A stretch of DNA of 64,000 nt from Psococerastis gibbosa. Its lineage: Eukaryota; Arthropoda; Insecta; Psocodea; Psocidae. The translations under genes and the position numbers were made by a program. The notes beneath the pieces were generated by a model. It was given only the letters and a program-made list of their open reading frames with translations. It searched no databases and had not been told where the DNA came from. Each line of letters starts with the position of its first letter. Position 1 is the stretch's first letter. The DNA lies in NCBI GenBank assembly GCA_963971405.1, contig OZ020485.1, positions 35,173,921-35,237,920 of the forward strand, given 5' to 3'. Below are positions 1-10,090 of the stretch, one piece after another.

Positions 1-28
1 ATTGTAATAGGATTTGGGGGGGGGGGGG

Positions 29-311
29 TGAAAAAATGCTAAGGTGTGAAATACAGTGTAAATGTCCAAATTTGAAAGATACTGTACGTGCCTATTTTAT
101 GATTTTAAGGCTATGAAAATATATACCCCCTTGTACTTGCAGGCTGACGTAGCAATAAGGAATAATTGGGGGTGAAAAAATGCTAAGGTGTGAAATACAG
201 TGTAAATGTCCAAATTTGAAAGATACTGTACGTGCCTATTTTATGATTTTAAGGCTATGAAAATATATACCCCCTTGTACTTGCAGGCTGACGTAGCAAT
301 AAGGAATAATT
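29..311. repeat. Tandem duplication, 144-bp unit x2
   Basis: A 144-bp unit beginning 'tgaaaaaatgctaaggtg' at 29 is repeated almost perfectly from 173 and ends near 311 with 'aaggaataatt'. The first copy is preceded by a run of 13 G. No reading frame is conserved, so this is simple local duplication of intergenic DNA. Confidence 0.9.
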
Positions 312-541
312 CATGCCTGAATGTTCGGTGAAATGTCGCAAGGATATGTGTGCCAAATTTGAAATCAATATACCCAGTAGCATTGAATATATATATTCAA
401 TGCCAGTAGTTTTGGCCGTACGAATCGCATACTTGCCAAAGGGCTATGGCTACATAAGCTGACTTAAATGTCGTTTACTTTTACCGGTTCTTCGCACACA
501 AATCCTCTGGATTTCATATCTTTCAATTCCTAATCACCAAG

Positions 542-778
542 CATGTAGCCAGGATTTTATTTCGGGAGGGGCTAACTACAAGGGGGTCGAGAGGGTATGG
601 AATCCCCCCAGTAAAACGGTGGGTCGGGAATTTACATGCAAAAACACACAGTTTTAGTGATTTTAGAGGGAGAAAAAAAATACAGGTGAAACATCAAACA
701 GAACAATGCAAGGATTTCTTTTTTTCACATTTCGGGGGGGGGGGCTTCAGCCCCCAAAGCCCCCTCCCTGGCTACATG
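542..778. mobile_element. Short inverted-repeat element (MITE) with G/C-rich arms
   Basis: The ends read 'catgtagccaggatttt' at 542 and, inverted, 'cctccctggctacatg' ending at 778. The inner ends carry runs of G and C ('gggaggggct', 'ggggggggcttcagccccc'). It has no coding capacity. The arms and length of about 237 bp are those of a non-autonomous DNA transposon; the superfamily is not assignable. Confidence 0.6.
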
Positions 779-1417
779 CCTGCTAATCACACAGTCATGG
801 TCGTGCCCAAGGGGATGGCCCATGGGGTCTGGACCCCCCCCCCCTGAAATAAATTTTTGTATATGTATATGTAAACCTGTATGGTTTGAAGAATCTATCC
901 ATTAATTCATTAATAAATTACGTTTTTTTTAAACCCCCCCCCCCCCTTTGCACACAGTATTTTCAATTTAATTTCCCTGCTCCCCTCCTCGCTCGTCGAT
1001 CACGCACGGGTTAAGTCCATCCGTGAAAAGAAAGTTTCACTCTGAATTGGTTAATTGGGACTGAATTTTTTTACGCTCTACACAGTAGTAAATATTTACT
1101 TTTTACATTTATTATACTTTATGCACTGAAAAACGACGTCCCAATTCAGACTGAACTTTAACTTGCGTCGACTCCCAAGTGTTAGCATACAATTAAGGTT
1201 CTGTAATACTACAATGTTGCATTCGTAAATTCCCCAATGACTTCATACAATATTACAATAAAATAATATACAACATGCAACAATATACAATAACACACAC
1301 ACGCGTTTAGTTAGGAATCTGTAAAAACCAAAAACTAGCCAGATTTCTAAGACTATATTCAGATTACCTCGTTGAAAAAAAATAATGTCATGAAGGATTT
1401 TTTATGGCCCTAGACCT

Positions 1418-1600
1418 ATCTACTTGTAGTGGCATTGGCCCTTTTGCCCAATGCCAACGACCCCATGGATTTCGGACATTACTTATATTGTCTGAATTGA
1501 ATTTTTGGCCAATGGCAAACTGGTAAACGTCCTCTATTTCATCCCACGACGGCTACAAGCAATAATGGGCAATCTGAGACAAGCTATGTAACATGCGAAA
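1418..1600 (-). repeat. Interspersed repeat, same family as 14320-14510
   Basis: Shared words include 'ccccatggatttcggaca' here and its complement near 14440, and the complementary pair 'ccaatggcaaactggt'/'accagtttgccaatgg'. The copies are in opposite orientation and diverged. No ORF is evident; this is probably a retroelement fragment. Confidence 0.5.
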
Positions 1601-1645
1601 GAACGACTTAACCAAGCACAGATACGAGCCATTCAGACATCAGTG

Positions 1646-1812
1646 CAGGGACGGATCTAGCCCAATTGGGGGGGGGGGATAGTTGTGGGTTAAAATAGAA
1701 AAAAAACATATGTAGTATCGATTAAATTAGAGTAATAAATTAACTAACAACAGATTTACTAAATTTGGGGGGGGGGGGGCAGCTACCTCCTGCCCCCCTA
1801 TATCCGTCCATA
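1646..1812. mobile_element. hAT-like MITE with 8-bp target duplication
   Basis: It begins 'cagggacggatctagccca' and ends with the near-inverted 'atatccgtccata'. The 8-mer 'catcagtg' flanks it on both sides (1638-1645 and 1813-1820), which fits the 8-bp target duplication of hAT elements. The interior has poly-G tracts and no ORF. A second copy in opposite orientation is at 41959-42115. Confidence 0.7.
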
Positions 1813-2172
1813 CATCAGTGTCTGACGTATGACCTCAATTTGCATCAGCAAGGGCAGATGGAATTTGGGTCCAGATGGGGCTTCTCAGCTTAAGCAGGTG
1901 TCCACGCAGCATCCCTAATGTTATAGAGCCGGTTTAACATGTTCCACCCCTAACAGTCGTGGGGTCAATCGGACCCCAACTTTTCTTGAAAAGATTCTTT
2001 TTAGTTTTATTTTATAAAGAGCGTCTGCCTACCAACAGGTTATTCGAGTTTTGCACCTTCAATAATAGTGGATGGAGCTTAGGTTAGGCTACATTTGAGT
2101 AGTTTACATATGCTGTAGGTTCGGAGAGTTGTAATTATTGTTAAGAGGACATGCTACGAAGAAAATGAGCAG

Positions 2173-2502
2173 CCCAAAATTTGTTGTTTTCTTTGATTTT
2201 TTATTTTTTAATTAATTAACAAAGCAAGTTATTAAAGATTTGGCTCATGTAAGTTGTAGAAGACTACTTCATACACCATATAATAGGAAACATTAAATTT
2301 TTGGTACCATAGTTCTTTCATAAAAACCAGTGGACTAAAATTTCGCGTAATCTGGGATTTTTGAAAAAACTACAATACTGAAGAGCATCAAAATACCCGA
2401 TTACATGATGCATGAAGTAGTCTTCTACAACTTAAATGAGCCAAATTTTTAATAACTTGCTGAGTTAATTAAATAAAAAATGAAAAGTATTTAATTTTTG
2501 GG
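2173..2502. mobile_element. Long-arm foldback MITE, family of 10620-10985
   Basis: Inverted arms of about 110 bp face each other: 'gttgtagaagactacttcat' near 2255 and its complement 'atgaagtagtcttctacaac' near 2411. The same family forms the core of the composite element at 10463-11058, and a degenerate half is at 31670-31810. There is no ORF and no clear target duplication. Confidence 0.65.
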
Positions 2503-2644
2503 AGTTTAATGTTATCAGTCATGACTTCCAGTTGGCAGCAAAGAACTGAACTATGAACATTTTGAACTGGAAGGTCGAGGTTCGAGACACAACAAAACAA
2601 GGAATCATTGTCTAAACTAAACTATAGAGGATATAGAAAAACTG

Positions 2645-2720
2645 GACTAGGCGGGATTCGAACCCACGATCTACGCCTAATCGGGGCGTCGCCTCTTGGT
2701 TACATCTTCAACCAAAGTTA
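2645..2720 (-). repeat. tRNA-like SINE head fragment
   Basis: On the minus strand there is a perfect pol III B box, 'ggttcgaatcc', with an A-box-like 'taaccaagagg' about 45 nt upstream. No convincing acceptor or anticodon stem can be folded, so it is called a tRNA-derived SINE head and not a tRNA gene. Confidence 0.4.
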
Positions 2721-2999
2721 ATTTAATGCCAGTGCTATATATACCATATAATACTACAATATAATGTGGGAACCATTGTCTCCCGGGGTCCACCCAACCG
2801 TATTGAGAATAAAGAAAACTCTAAATAGGCATACAGTAGGTTGCGTTGCTCGGTTATGTGGATCCTATGGCGTGATGTCTACATTTAACGCCCAATCCAC
2901 TCCAACCAGTACCTAAATAAACTCATAGCATAAAACAGTCAAAAATTACAATTCTATCATTGTTGACACGCAATTTAGACCAACGGAAATGTAGGCCTA

Positions 3000-4560
3000 T
3001 GTCTAATAATTACAACTGCCGCGGTCTGTATGACATGCAGGCGTGTGGAATAAACTGTGTTCCACCAATACACTTTATCATTTGAGAATTTAATCCCATT
3101 CAAATTATGCATTCAAAATATGAGAAACAACCTATCTAAGGCTTACATATAAATGGGTTTCACCTGTTACGTTTCAATTCCCCTGCAACCGTTTGCTGTA
3201 ATGTTTTGACAATTATATAGCGAAGGATATTTTTGAAAACTCAATTTGTATTCAACCATATGGCGTGAATCTAAACGTTACTAAGCCTACTATCAAAATG
3301 CGTAAAATCCCATTATTTCGCAGGCCTGTTATCCCTAATCATCTCCCCCGGCCCCCCTTCAGGTCTCCCGAACCCCCCTGCGCAAAGAACACTAAGGCCA
3401 TTAACTTAAAAACTGCGTGCGTCCATGAGAACGGCGTACCCCTTTCCCTAAACTTTTATGAAAAGGGCCCCCCCCCCCTTCGAAAACCTATCGTTACGCC
3501 ACTGGACTAGCAAAGTTGAAGGAAATCACTGAAGGTGGAGGGAAGCTACACAGAAAGTATAAAGCTGTCTCTATAAGAACATGCCAAAGAGTCATGAACA
3601 AAAAAAAAAAAAAACATTGCTCATGCATCCCCATATCATTTCACTGGTCGGCAACTTAACCATCTGTATATTTGTCAGCTTTAGACTCATCCCGATGACT
3701 TTAGGTCCTTAATTTCCTAAACTGAGCACAATAATTCGTGACTAATCGGAACCAACGACAGCAGTTTCCCAGTGGGTTTTGGGGCATTTGGTGAGGTTTC
3801 TAGCCCATTGATGCCTCTTTGTGCTTGAAGCTATAGGAGTTTTTTTTTCAGCTGAAAACAATTTGTAACCTATTTTTTCATGACCCTTCTTATAGAAACC
3901 GACTTACAGTCTACCTTTACTTTTCAGTTTTCATTAATGACTTCAGATGCGTGCGTTCCCTCTGGGAATTGATTGTTTTTCAGGCTATTTTTCGCCTAGG
4001 ACCCCTACCATCGTTTTCACAGAACAGCCTAATAATTGACTGCATTGTTGAAGGTGGACAAGGTGGTAAAAGTAGCTGCGGCCCAATGTTCCTCACAGAT
4101 GCACTGTTATGCTGAAGATGAATGTATATGATCATCTCCAAGACAAGTCTCTTCAGAGATTGGTTGTTTACAATACTTTTCACATGATAAACTTGAAAAC
4201 AGAAGAGAATATTGTTCAACCAAAAGAGGATTCAGTAAAAGCGTGCAAACTATTGTGGCTCACAAACGAATGCAGCAAAATTTATTTCTGAAGTTGTCAT
4301 ATTGTAGGCGGTTCTATTGTATTTAAACTTTATATTGCTAGATACACTTCATCATGTCCTCTATATCGATCAACTGATAGCCAGTATTCTTCATAGTATT
4401 ATTTTATTATTATTAATTTTTCTTAAAACAGGAGTAGGAAATTTTTTCGATGTATAGCCTACTGAACTATTCTGCCTTTGTTTTGTGCTTGAGAAAATAT
4501 AGTTATGGAGTCAGAAAACAATGAATTAAATATACCCTGGATAGCCTGAGTGCATACTGT
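3000..4560. other. Intergenic, nothing supported
   Basis: No homology-bearing reading frame is seen on either strand. There are short ORFs (up to 81 codons), a poly-A run near 3600 and ordinary AT-rich sequence. The open stretch at 3265-3510 is proline-rich because it runs through C-rich tracts. Confidence 0.5.
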
Positions 4561-4562
4561 GT

Positions 4563-4713
4563 AGTGGCGGTTTTAGAATATTCAAAAGGGGGGGAGGCAT
4601 TGGCAAGAGATCAGACCTGACTAATTTAATACTGGGGGTTTCCAAACAATTTTCACTTAATTTTTTTCAAAAGGAGCATACTAAAATGCCCCTGTGAATT
4701 GTAAGCCGCCAGT
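4563..4713. mobile_element. Probable small MITE
   Basis: The left end 'agtggcggttttag' and right end 'gtaagccgccagtgta' form an imperfect inverted pair about 150 bp apart, with poly-G inside. The ends resemble hAT-type 'cagtggcgg' termini. No clean target duplication is visible, so confidence is low. Confidence 0.4.
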
Positions 4714-4719
4714 GTAACT

Positions 4720-6180
4720 ATGGAGGCGGTTAAGGCCTAAGGGGGAGTTTATGAGACTAATTAGGTCTATAGCCAGTTAGCATTGCACAAGCCTATTCAG
4801 TGTCTCTATCGCAACGCTCAACGAACAAGAAACGCCTCGAAATTAGCACTAGACAATCATTGGCCAACCAAAGAACTGGGTCACGCGAGGAGGGGCAAGG
4901 TGGACGCAGATTGGTTGGCCGGCTGTGACCTCAAGAGTCAATTTTATATGGCTAGCCTCCTAACTTATGCTGCAGACTTAGGTCTGTGCTTGGTTGATAT
5001 AAAATCGGCCAAAAACGCTGAAGCCGAAAAACAGACCCTGAGTGCAGCTATGACAGTAGGCTAAATAAGTTTCAATTTTACATGTTTATAACTGCAATCC
5101 CTAGGTTTCGGCATTGTAAGTCAAATTCTGTAAAAAAAAAATCATCGAAATTCATTAAAAAAAACGTCAGCTATCAAGGGGATCTCATGAAAAAAAAAAA
5201 AAAATACGGAGCGTTATAAAATAATTACTGTATTACTGTACTATACAACGAAGTTCAGTTCCCGAACAGCTCGCAAGAGAGAAACGAAGCGAAAATTTAT
5301 CATTGAAACAGTAAAAAAAGAGATTTGGACTATGCTAAGTTGGACCGTGGAAACAAAAATTGAAAGGGTGTTTGTGGCGCCATTTCAATATTTTTCATGG
5401 GGTGGGGGGAAAGATGTCAATTGGGCATATTTTGTAACAATTTCTTCGTTAGTCTCGTTGTATTTTGTGGTGGGGGACAATACCCCCCCAAAACCCCAAA
5501 TGAGGCCCCTGAGGGTGTCGCGTCTGCGCTATGGCAAGAAACGCCTCTCTTTATGACTTGTGACCATCGAAGTTCCATCATATTATGTATGAAGTGCGAC
5601 TGTGCGAGAGCCAGTCGCACATTAAATTAGATGTACATTGCGCCCTAGTAAATTATGGTTACCTCCTGTGCCTATACCTCTACTATAAATCATCATATGG
5701 AAACAAACAAAATTAAAATATCACGTAATTAAAAACACCAAAACTCTTCTTTATTAGGTACCAAAATAGGATTGTTTTCAACATGCTGAACAAAGTCAAT
5801 GAGGAAACTGAGTCTAGGTATCCTAATACTACATAATCAATATTCAATGGCATAGCCAATGAACTTTCAGGTGAAAATAAGTGAACTTAAATCTAAACAG
5901 ACCCGCGCCAAAATAGGCTGACACTTTGGCGTGTCTACGTACTCTACTATTAGATTTATATCTTATAGACAATCTTTCACTTCCTTCATCACCATCCTTT
6001 TTCTTGCACAGTAGTGGCTCGTGTGGTCAATAACAGCAACACAAATAACACGATTTTTTTTGGTTTCGCAACCTATCCAGCTGGTAACGCTAGTTAGCTG
6101 AAAGATTCTTGAAGCCCACAAAATGGAGAGCAATCACTTACAACAACTAGTTAAACAAGCGTCACGAAAGAAACCCGTAC
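4720..6180. other. Intergenic, no gene supported
   Basis: A 93-codon frame (4783-5064) and several overlapping frames near 5330-5630 occur, but none shows a recognisable motif or good splice/poly(A) context. The latter cross C/G-rich tracts. Poly-A runs lie near 5130-5210. Confidence 0.45.
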
Positions 6181-6620
6181 GTCCTTTCCGATTTATCAAT
6201 TAGTATAGGTTCCGTGGTAAATAATTGTCCGGTGGTTAAATATCGGCTGGCTATAGTGGGTTAGTTGTAAGAGTGGGCCGAAAGGCCCAAAATTCGCCCA
6301 AATGGAAAATAAAGAAAATTTTCTTTCTTTCTATAGATTTTCCGTGTCCTAAAGCACTGGCCGATACTACGCAATAATAATGGTATGCTATGCAGTGCAT
6401 TGGGTTATAAATAATAACCTAAAAAAAAATTTTTTTCCCTCAAAACCAAAACTTGCTTTGGAAAGCACCCTGTTCTGTTTTGTTACTCTATTTACCACCA
6501 AATCATACCTGTAGTTAGAAAGCATCGATGTACTTCAAAACGTGTGAATCCCTTGGAATCTCGAAATCGATAACTTCGAAAATCAAAATCTTTCCTTATG
6601 CTAACCAATAAATAGGAAAG
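6181..6620 (+). repeat. Diverged, internally deleted copy of the 8500-9420 repeat family
   Basis: Blocks are shared in the same order as 8690-9420: 'ggtaaataattgtcc...ggttaaat' at the start, 'gttactctatttaccacca', then 'aaaacgtgtgaatcc' and 'tcgaaatcgata'. The middle portion is missing. It includes the stretch 'gtaagagtgggccgaaaggccc' near 6270, a retroelement tail motif also seen at 22520 and 24810. Confidence 0.55.
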
Positions 6621-6790
6621 TAAAAAATTATTATCGGAGCAGTCATATAGTCAAAGCCGGTCTGCGTCTCAAATTTCATGTGTCGGTGCATACAAGGTGT
6701 GATGAATAGGATACACACGTACGCTACTTACACATTTATGTGTGTTGAGAAAAACGGTTATATATTGCATTAACGCTCGTTGGCGGGGTT

Positions 6791-6965
6791 CTGCAGCCTG
6801 ATCGAGGCGATTATAATCCCGGGGTTAAATAAATACCCTAGGATTATAACTGCAAACAAACAAATTTTGAATAGCACTTTCCGTTACAAAATTATCTTGT
6901 TTACATTTTTATTACCAGGGGATTAAATAAATACCGGTATTATAATCGCCTCGATTAGGCTGCAG
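6791..6965. mobile_element. MITE with about 35-bp terminal inverted repeats
   Basis: The left arm 'ctgcagcctgatcgaggcga' and the right arm ending 'cgcctcgattaggctgcag' are near-perfect inverses. Inside each arm 'ttaaataaatacc' recurs. It is 175 bp long with no ORF, so it is a non-autonomous DNA element of unknown superfamily. Confidence 0.7.
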
Positions 6966-7363
6966 GAGCATTTCATGGAAAGCCAAACCAGTACCGAGAA
7001 AATTTATCTACGAGTAAATGAGCTTCCGTTACTGAAATTAAGCACGGGTGATTCATTGAATCTATTAATTTTTAACTGAAAAGTGAAATAGTACTGTAAC
7101 TCAACATAAATTGTATTCCGAATAATTCTGCTATCGCAACTCTTGCACTGGTATTTACCACAATGTTTTCATTTTTATAATTTGAAAAGGCGCTTGCCCC
7201 ACGAGCCACCACTGATTAAATTTCCCTACCAATCATTGTGAAAAGAATAGAAACATTATGCAACGTTTTCCACCCGTTGCAAGGGTTAATACTAAACTGT
7301 AAGAGGCCCAAAGTTCCCCCGAAGGGTGAAATAGAATTAAAACCATTTTCTTTCAAAAACTGC

Positions 7364-7561
7364 CACACGTACAATGCATATGAACAATTCCCTGTACGCC
7401 ACTGATGCAGCCAGTCAATGGGGCTACCTTCATAAACAATATATATATATATAAAATACGTACACACGTACAATGCATATGAACAATTCCCTGTACGCCA
7501 CTGATGCAGCCAGTCAATTGGGCTACCTTCATAAACAATATATATATATATATATATAAAA
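7364..7561. repeat. 99-bp tandem duplication ending in (TA)n
   Basis: The unit beginning 'cacacgtacaatgcatatg' at 7364 recurs at 7463, differing mainly in the length of the terminal TA microsatellite. The overlapping minus-strand frames of 99-116 codons arise from the duplication and do not indicate a gene. Confidence 0.85.
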
Positions 7562-8499
7562 TACACACAAGAAACACATCTGTCGTCACGTGCTGCGGAG
7601 CATACGAACCCGACAGAACAGTCGCAGAGCTAATTTTCCTTAGCATTACCAACGCTATGCCTAATGAAAAGTCTACTCTATGGCGAGCAATTCATTGCCT
7701 TAAGAAATAACAGAAGCTATTTTTTTTTCAATTTAGTATATTACTCAATTAGCTGGTTGGGCCAGCTGTTTCATATAGACTATTGTGGCAAAAAACACGA
7801 AGACTTTCATGATCTGATGAATTAAATTTTTTCAAACATCAGTGAAGTAATGGGCTTACATGAGTCGATTTTTTTTTAAAGAAACAGCATTTACATTGAG
7901 ACTTCAAGCTGCTTTAGATTGAACTCTTTAGCAAGAAAGGGGGTGGGTGAAAGCTCAAATGATTATTTTAAATCAATCCTGTGCACAAATTAAGCTGAAA
8001 ATTAACGCAATTACGTTCAGCACTAGCGGAGGCTACACAAACTTTTATTTCTAATCTTAACCTTCCCCTTTCTTTGAGCCCCTAGTGGCTAGTGTCCGTT
8101 TCAATAAATACGAAAAATAACGATTATCCTATGACTACTATCACGATTCACTAATGTTGGTAACACAAATCAAAATCGATTCTGAGAAGAAAAAAAAGAG
8201 CAAGCTGTCTTATTGTGGCAATCCTTGCTAACATTCATTTAGTTTTAATAGTTTACTTCTGTTTTGTTATGTTCTTTTTGCGAAGATATGAAAATTCAAA
8301 TACCACACATTCGTTCACAAAATACACAAATTATAGCCTAGTACAACCATCGAAAGCGTTCATATTCAATAAGTTATCAACAGCTCACCATTTTAAAAAC
8401 TTTGGTATTGTACAACTATAATTTAACGAACACCGATTGCTCCAAAAGCAACGAACAATCGCAGTTGCAGTCTTAAAGGAAACAATTTGTTCGTCGTTT

Positions 8500-9420
8500 C
8501 AAGTAGTGATCCAGTAAAGCAATGAGAATCTCCAGTCTTGAAGCGAGAGTAGGCCGAAAAGAAACCAAATCTGTACTTACGCACTTCAGCCTAAAAAAGG
8601 GACAAATAAAAAAAACCGTGCAAAACCACTCAACAAACAAAGGGAGAAAACATGGTTCTTCATTTAAAAGAACCGGTCCGAGTTTACTCGAACATGCTTT
8701 CCAATTTATCGATTAGCAGAGAGAGAAAATGATTAATTTCATGGTAAATAATTTTCCTATGGTTAAATTTCGGATATCACGCAATGCATTTGAGCCTGAA
8801 GTTGCTTTCATTTTTTTCAAAAAATTTTTTTTTGCACAAAACCCAATAGTTTTTTGGGAAAGCAAACTGTCCGGTTTCGTTACTCAATTTAACACCAAAA
8901 ACAAGCCTGAAGGTAGAAATCATCGACAGAAAGGTTTCACAGAAAAAATAATTATTTAGTCATTTTTCATTAAAATTTAGTTATTTTTATTTTTTTACTC
9001 CCAGAAGCAAACTATCAAGTGGCAAGCGATCCCCCGCATTTTATCAACATTAACAACTACAATATATGTGAATTTAATAGAAATCGTTTGAGCCGTTTTT
9101 GGGAAATAATTTTTTTAGACGTTTTTTGAAAATAAAAACCCCCCAAATTGAGTTAGCCCAAAATATAAAAAAATGGTCCCGAGGTATGATTTTTGTGAAC
9201 CTACATGCCAAATTTCATACAAATCCACCGAGTAGTTTTTCCGGAAATCGATGAACAGACAGACAGAGCGACAGACAGACATTTCGTAAAAACCACTTTT
9301 TTTGGGTTCCTGGGACCTTAAAACGTGTAAATCCGTTGAAATCTCGGAATCGAAAATTTGTACCGTCACAAAGCTTTCCTTATACTACGTATAAATTGGA
9401 AAGCAATAAGGCACTATATA
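8500..9420 (+). repeat. Interspersed repeat, about 0.9 kb, with 'gacagacagaca' landmark
   Basis: This unit matches the inverse of 11605-12415 over nearly its full length, including the 'gacagacag' run near 9258, 'aaaacgtgtaaatcc' and the terminal 'aaagctttccttata'. Shorter diverged copies lie at 6181-6620 and 26297-26680. No long ORF is present. It is a multi-copy non-coding transposon-like repeat whose class I cannot assign. Confidence 0.75.
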
Positions 9421-9841
9421 CCCTAATATAGAGCCCTAATTTAAAAGAAACAAACTAATATTTGTATCAAAAATTAAATGTCAAAATTTAACATAATGCA
9501 ACTGACAGCTCTATTCAATTTGTATGTGAACCTTAGAGGAAGCAGATACTTTTTTTAAACTCTAACCACAGGTCGAGTAAAATTGTACTTTATATCCAAC
9601 AAATCTGGAAAACTCAGTATATAGCATTGTATACTATTTTGTATAAATACAGTCCTTGAAAACTTAACTAAAACGAGTATTTTGTTTATCGTGTAATAAG
9701 TTGGTTTTTCATGTTACTTATAAGCTAGTAATTAGTAATTAATCTTAGTTTGGGAGGCCCATCACGGGAAAATCCTCTCTGAAGCACCTTAACATTTAGT
9801 AAAGATTTACTTTACATTTACTTGTAATAATAATAATAGTC

Positions 9842-9847
9842 TTTATT
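9842..9847 (-). promoter_or_regulatory. Poly(A) signal AATAAA of NUP210
   Basis: On the minus strand AATAAA lies about 245 nt after the NUP210 stop codon. It is followed by a (TTA)n tract and preceded by 'gtgtaagagagggccgtagg', a motif resembling the 3' tails of SINE/LINE copies elsewhere in the window (for example 24810). The signal may therefore come from a retroelement tail. Confidence 0.55.
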
Positions 9848-10090
9848 GAAAAAATAATAATGTAGATACAGCCTACGGCCCTCTCTTACACTGTACATAT
9901 CAACGATAGTTTAATTAAAATATAATTTTTTAAACTACATTCCTACCGAATATCAGTCATACCTCTTTTTCAAGACAACAGTCGAAATAATTCAAATTCG
10001 CTAACATCCGCGTTCATTTTCTCACACATTCACACGCAGTCATGCCTTGATCAACTTATAAGATGATGAAAACATAAAAATACGTACAAA

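Noticed and set aside
2645..2720. tRNA gene on the minus strand
   Set aside because: B box is good but no closing acceptor or anticodon stem; better explained as a SINE head.
4783..5064. 93-codon plus-strand frame
   Set aside because: No domain or splice context; the single frame in repeat-rich intergenic DNA is not enough.
7216..7652. Minus-strand frames of 99-116 codons
   Set aside because: They are produced by a 99-bp tandem duplication with TA repeats; the repetition in the peptide mirrors the DNA.
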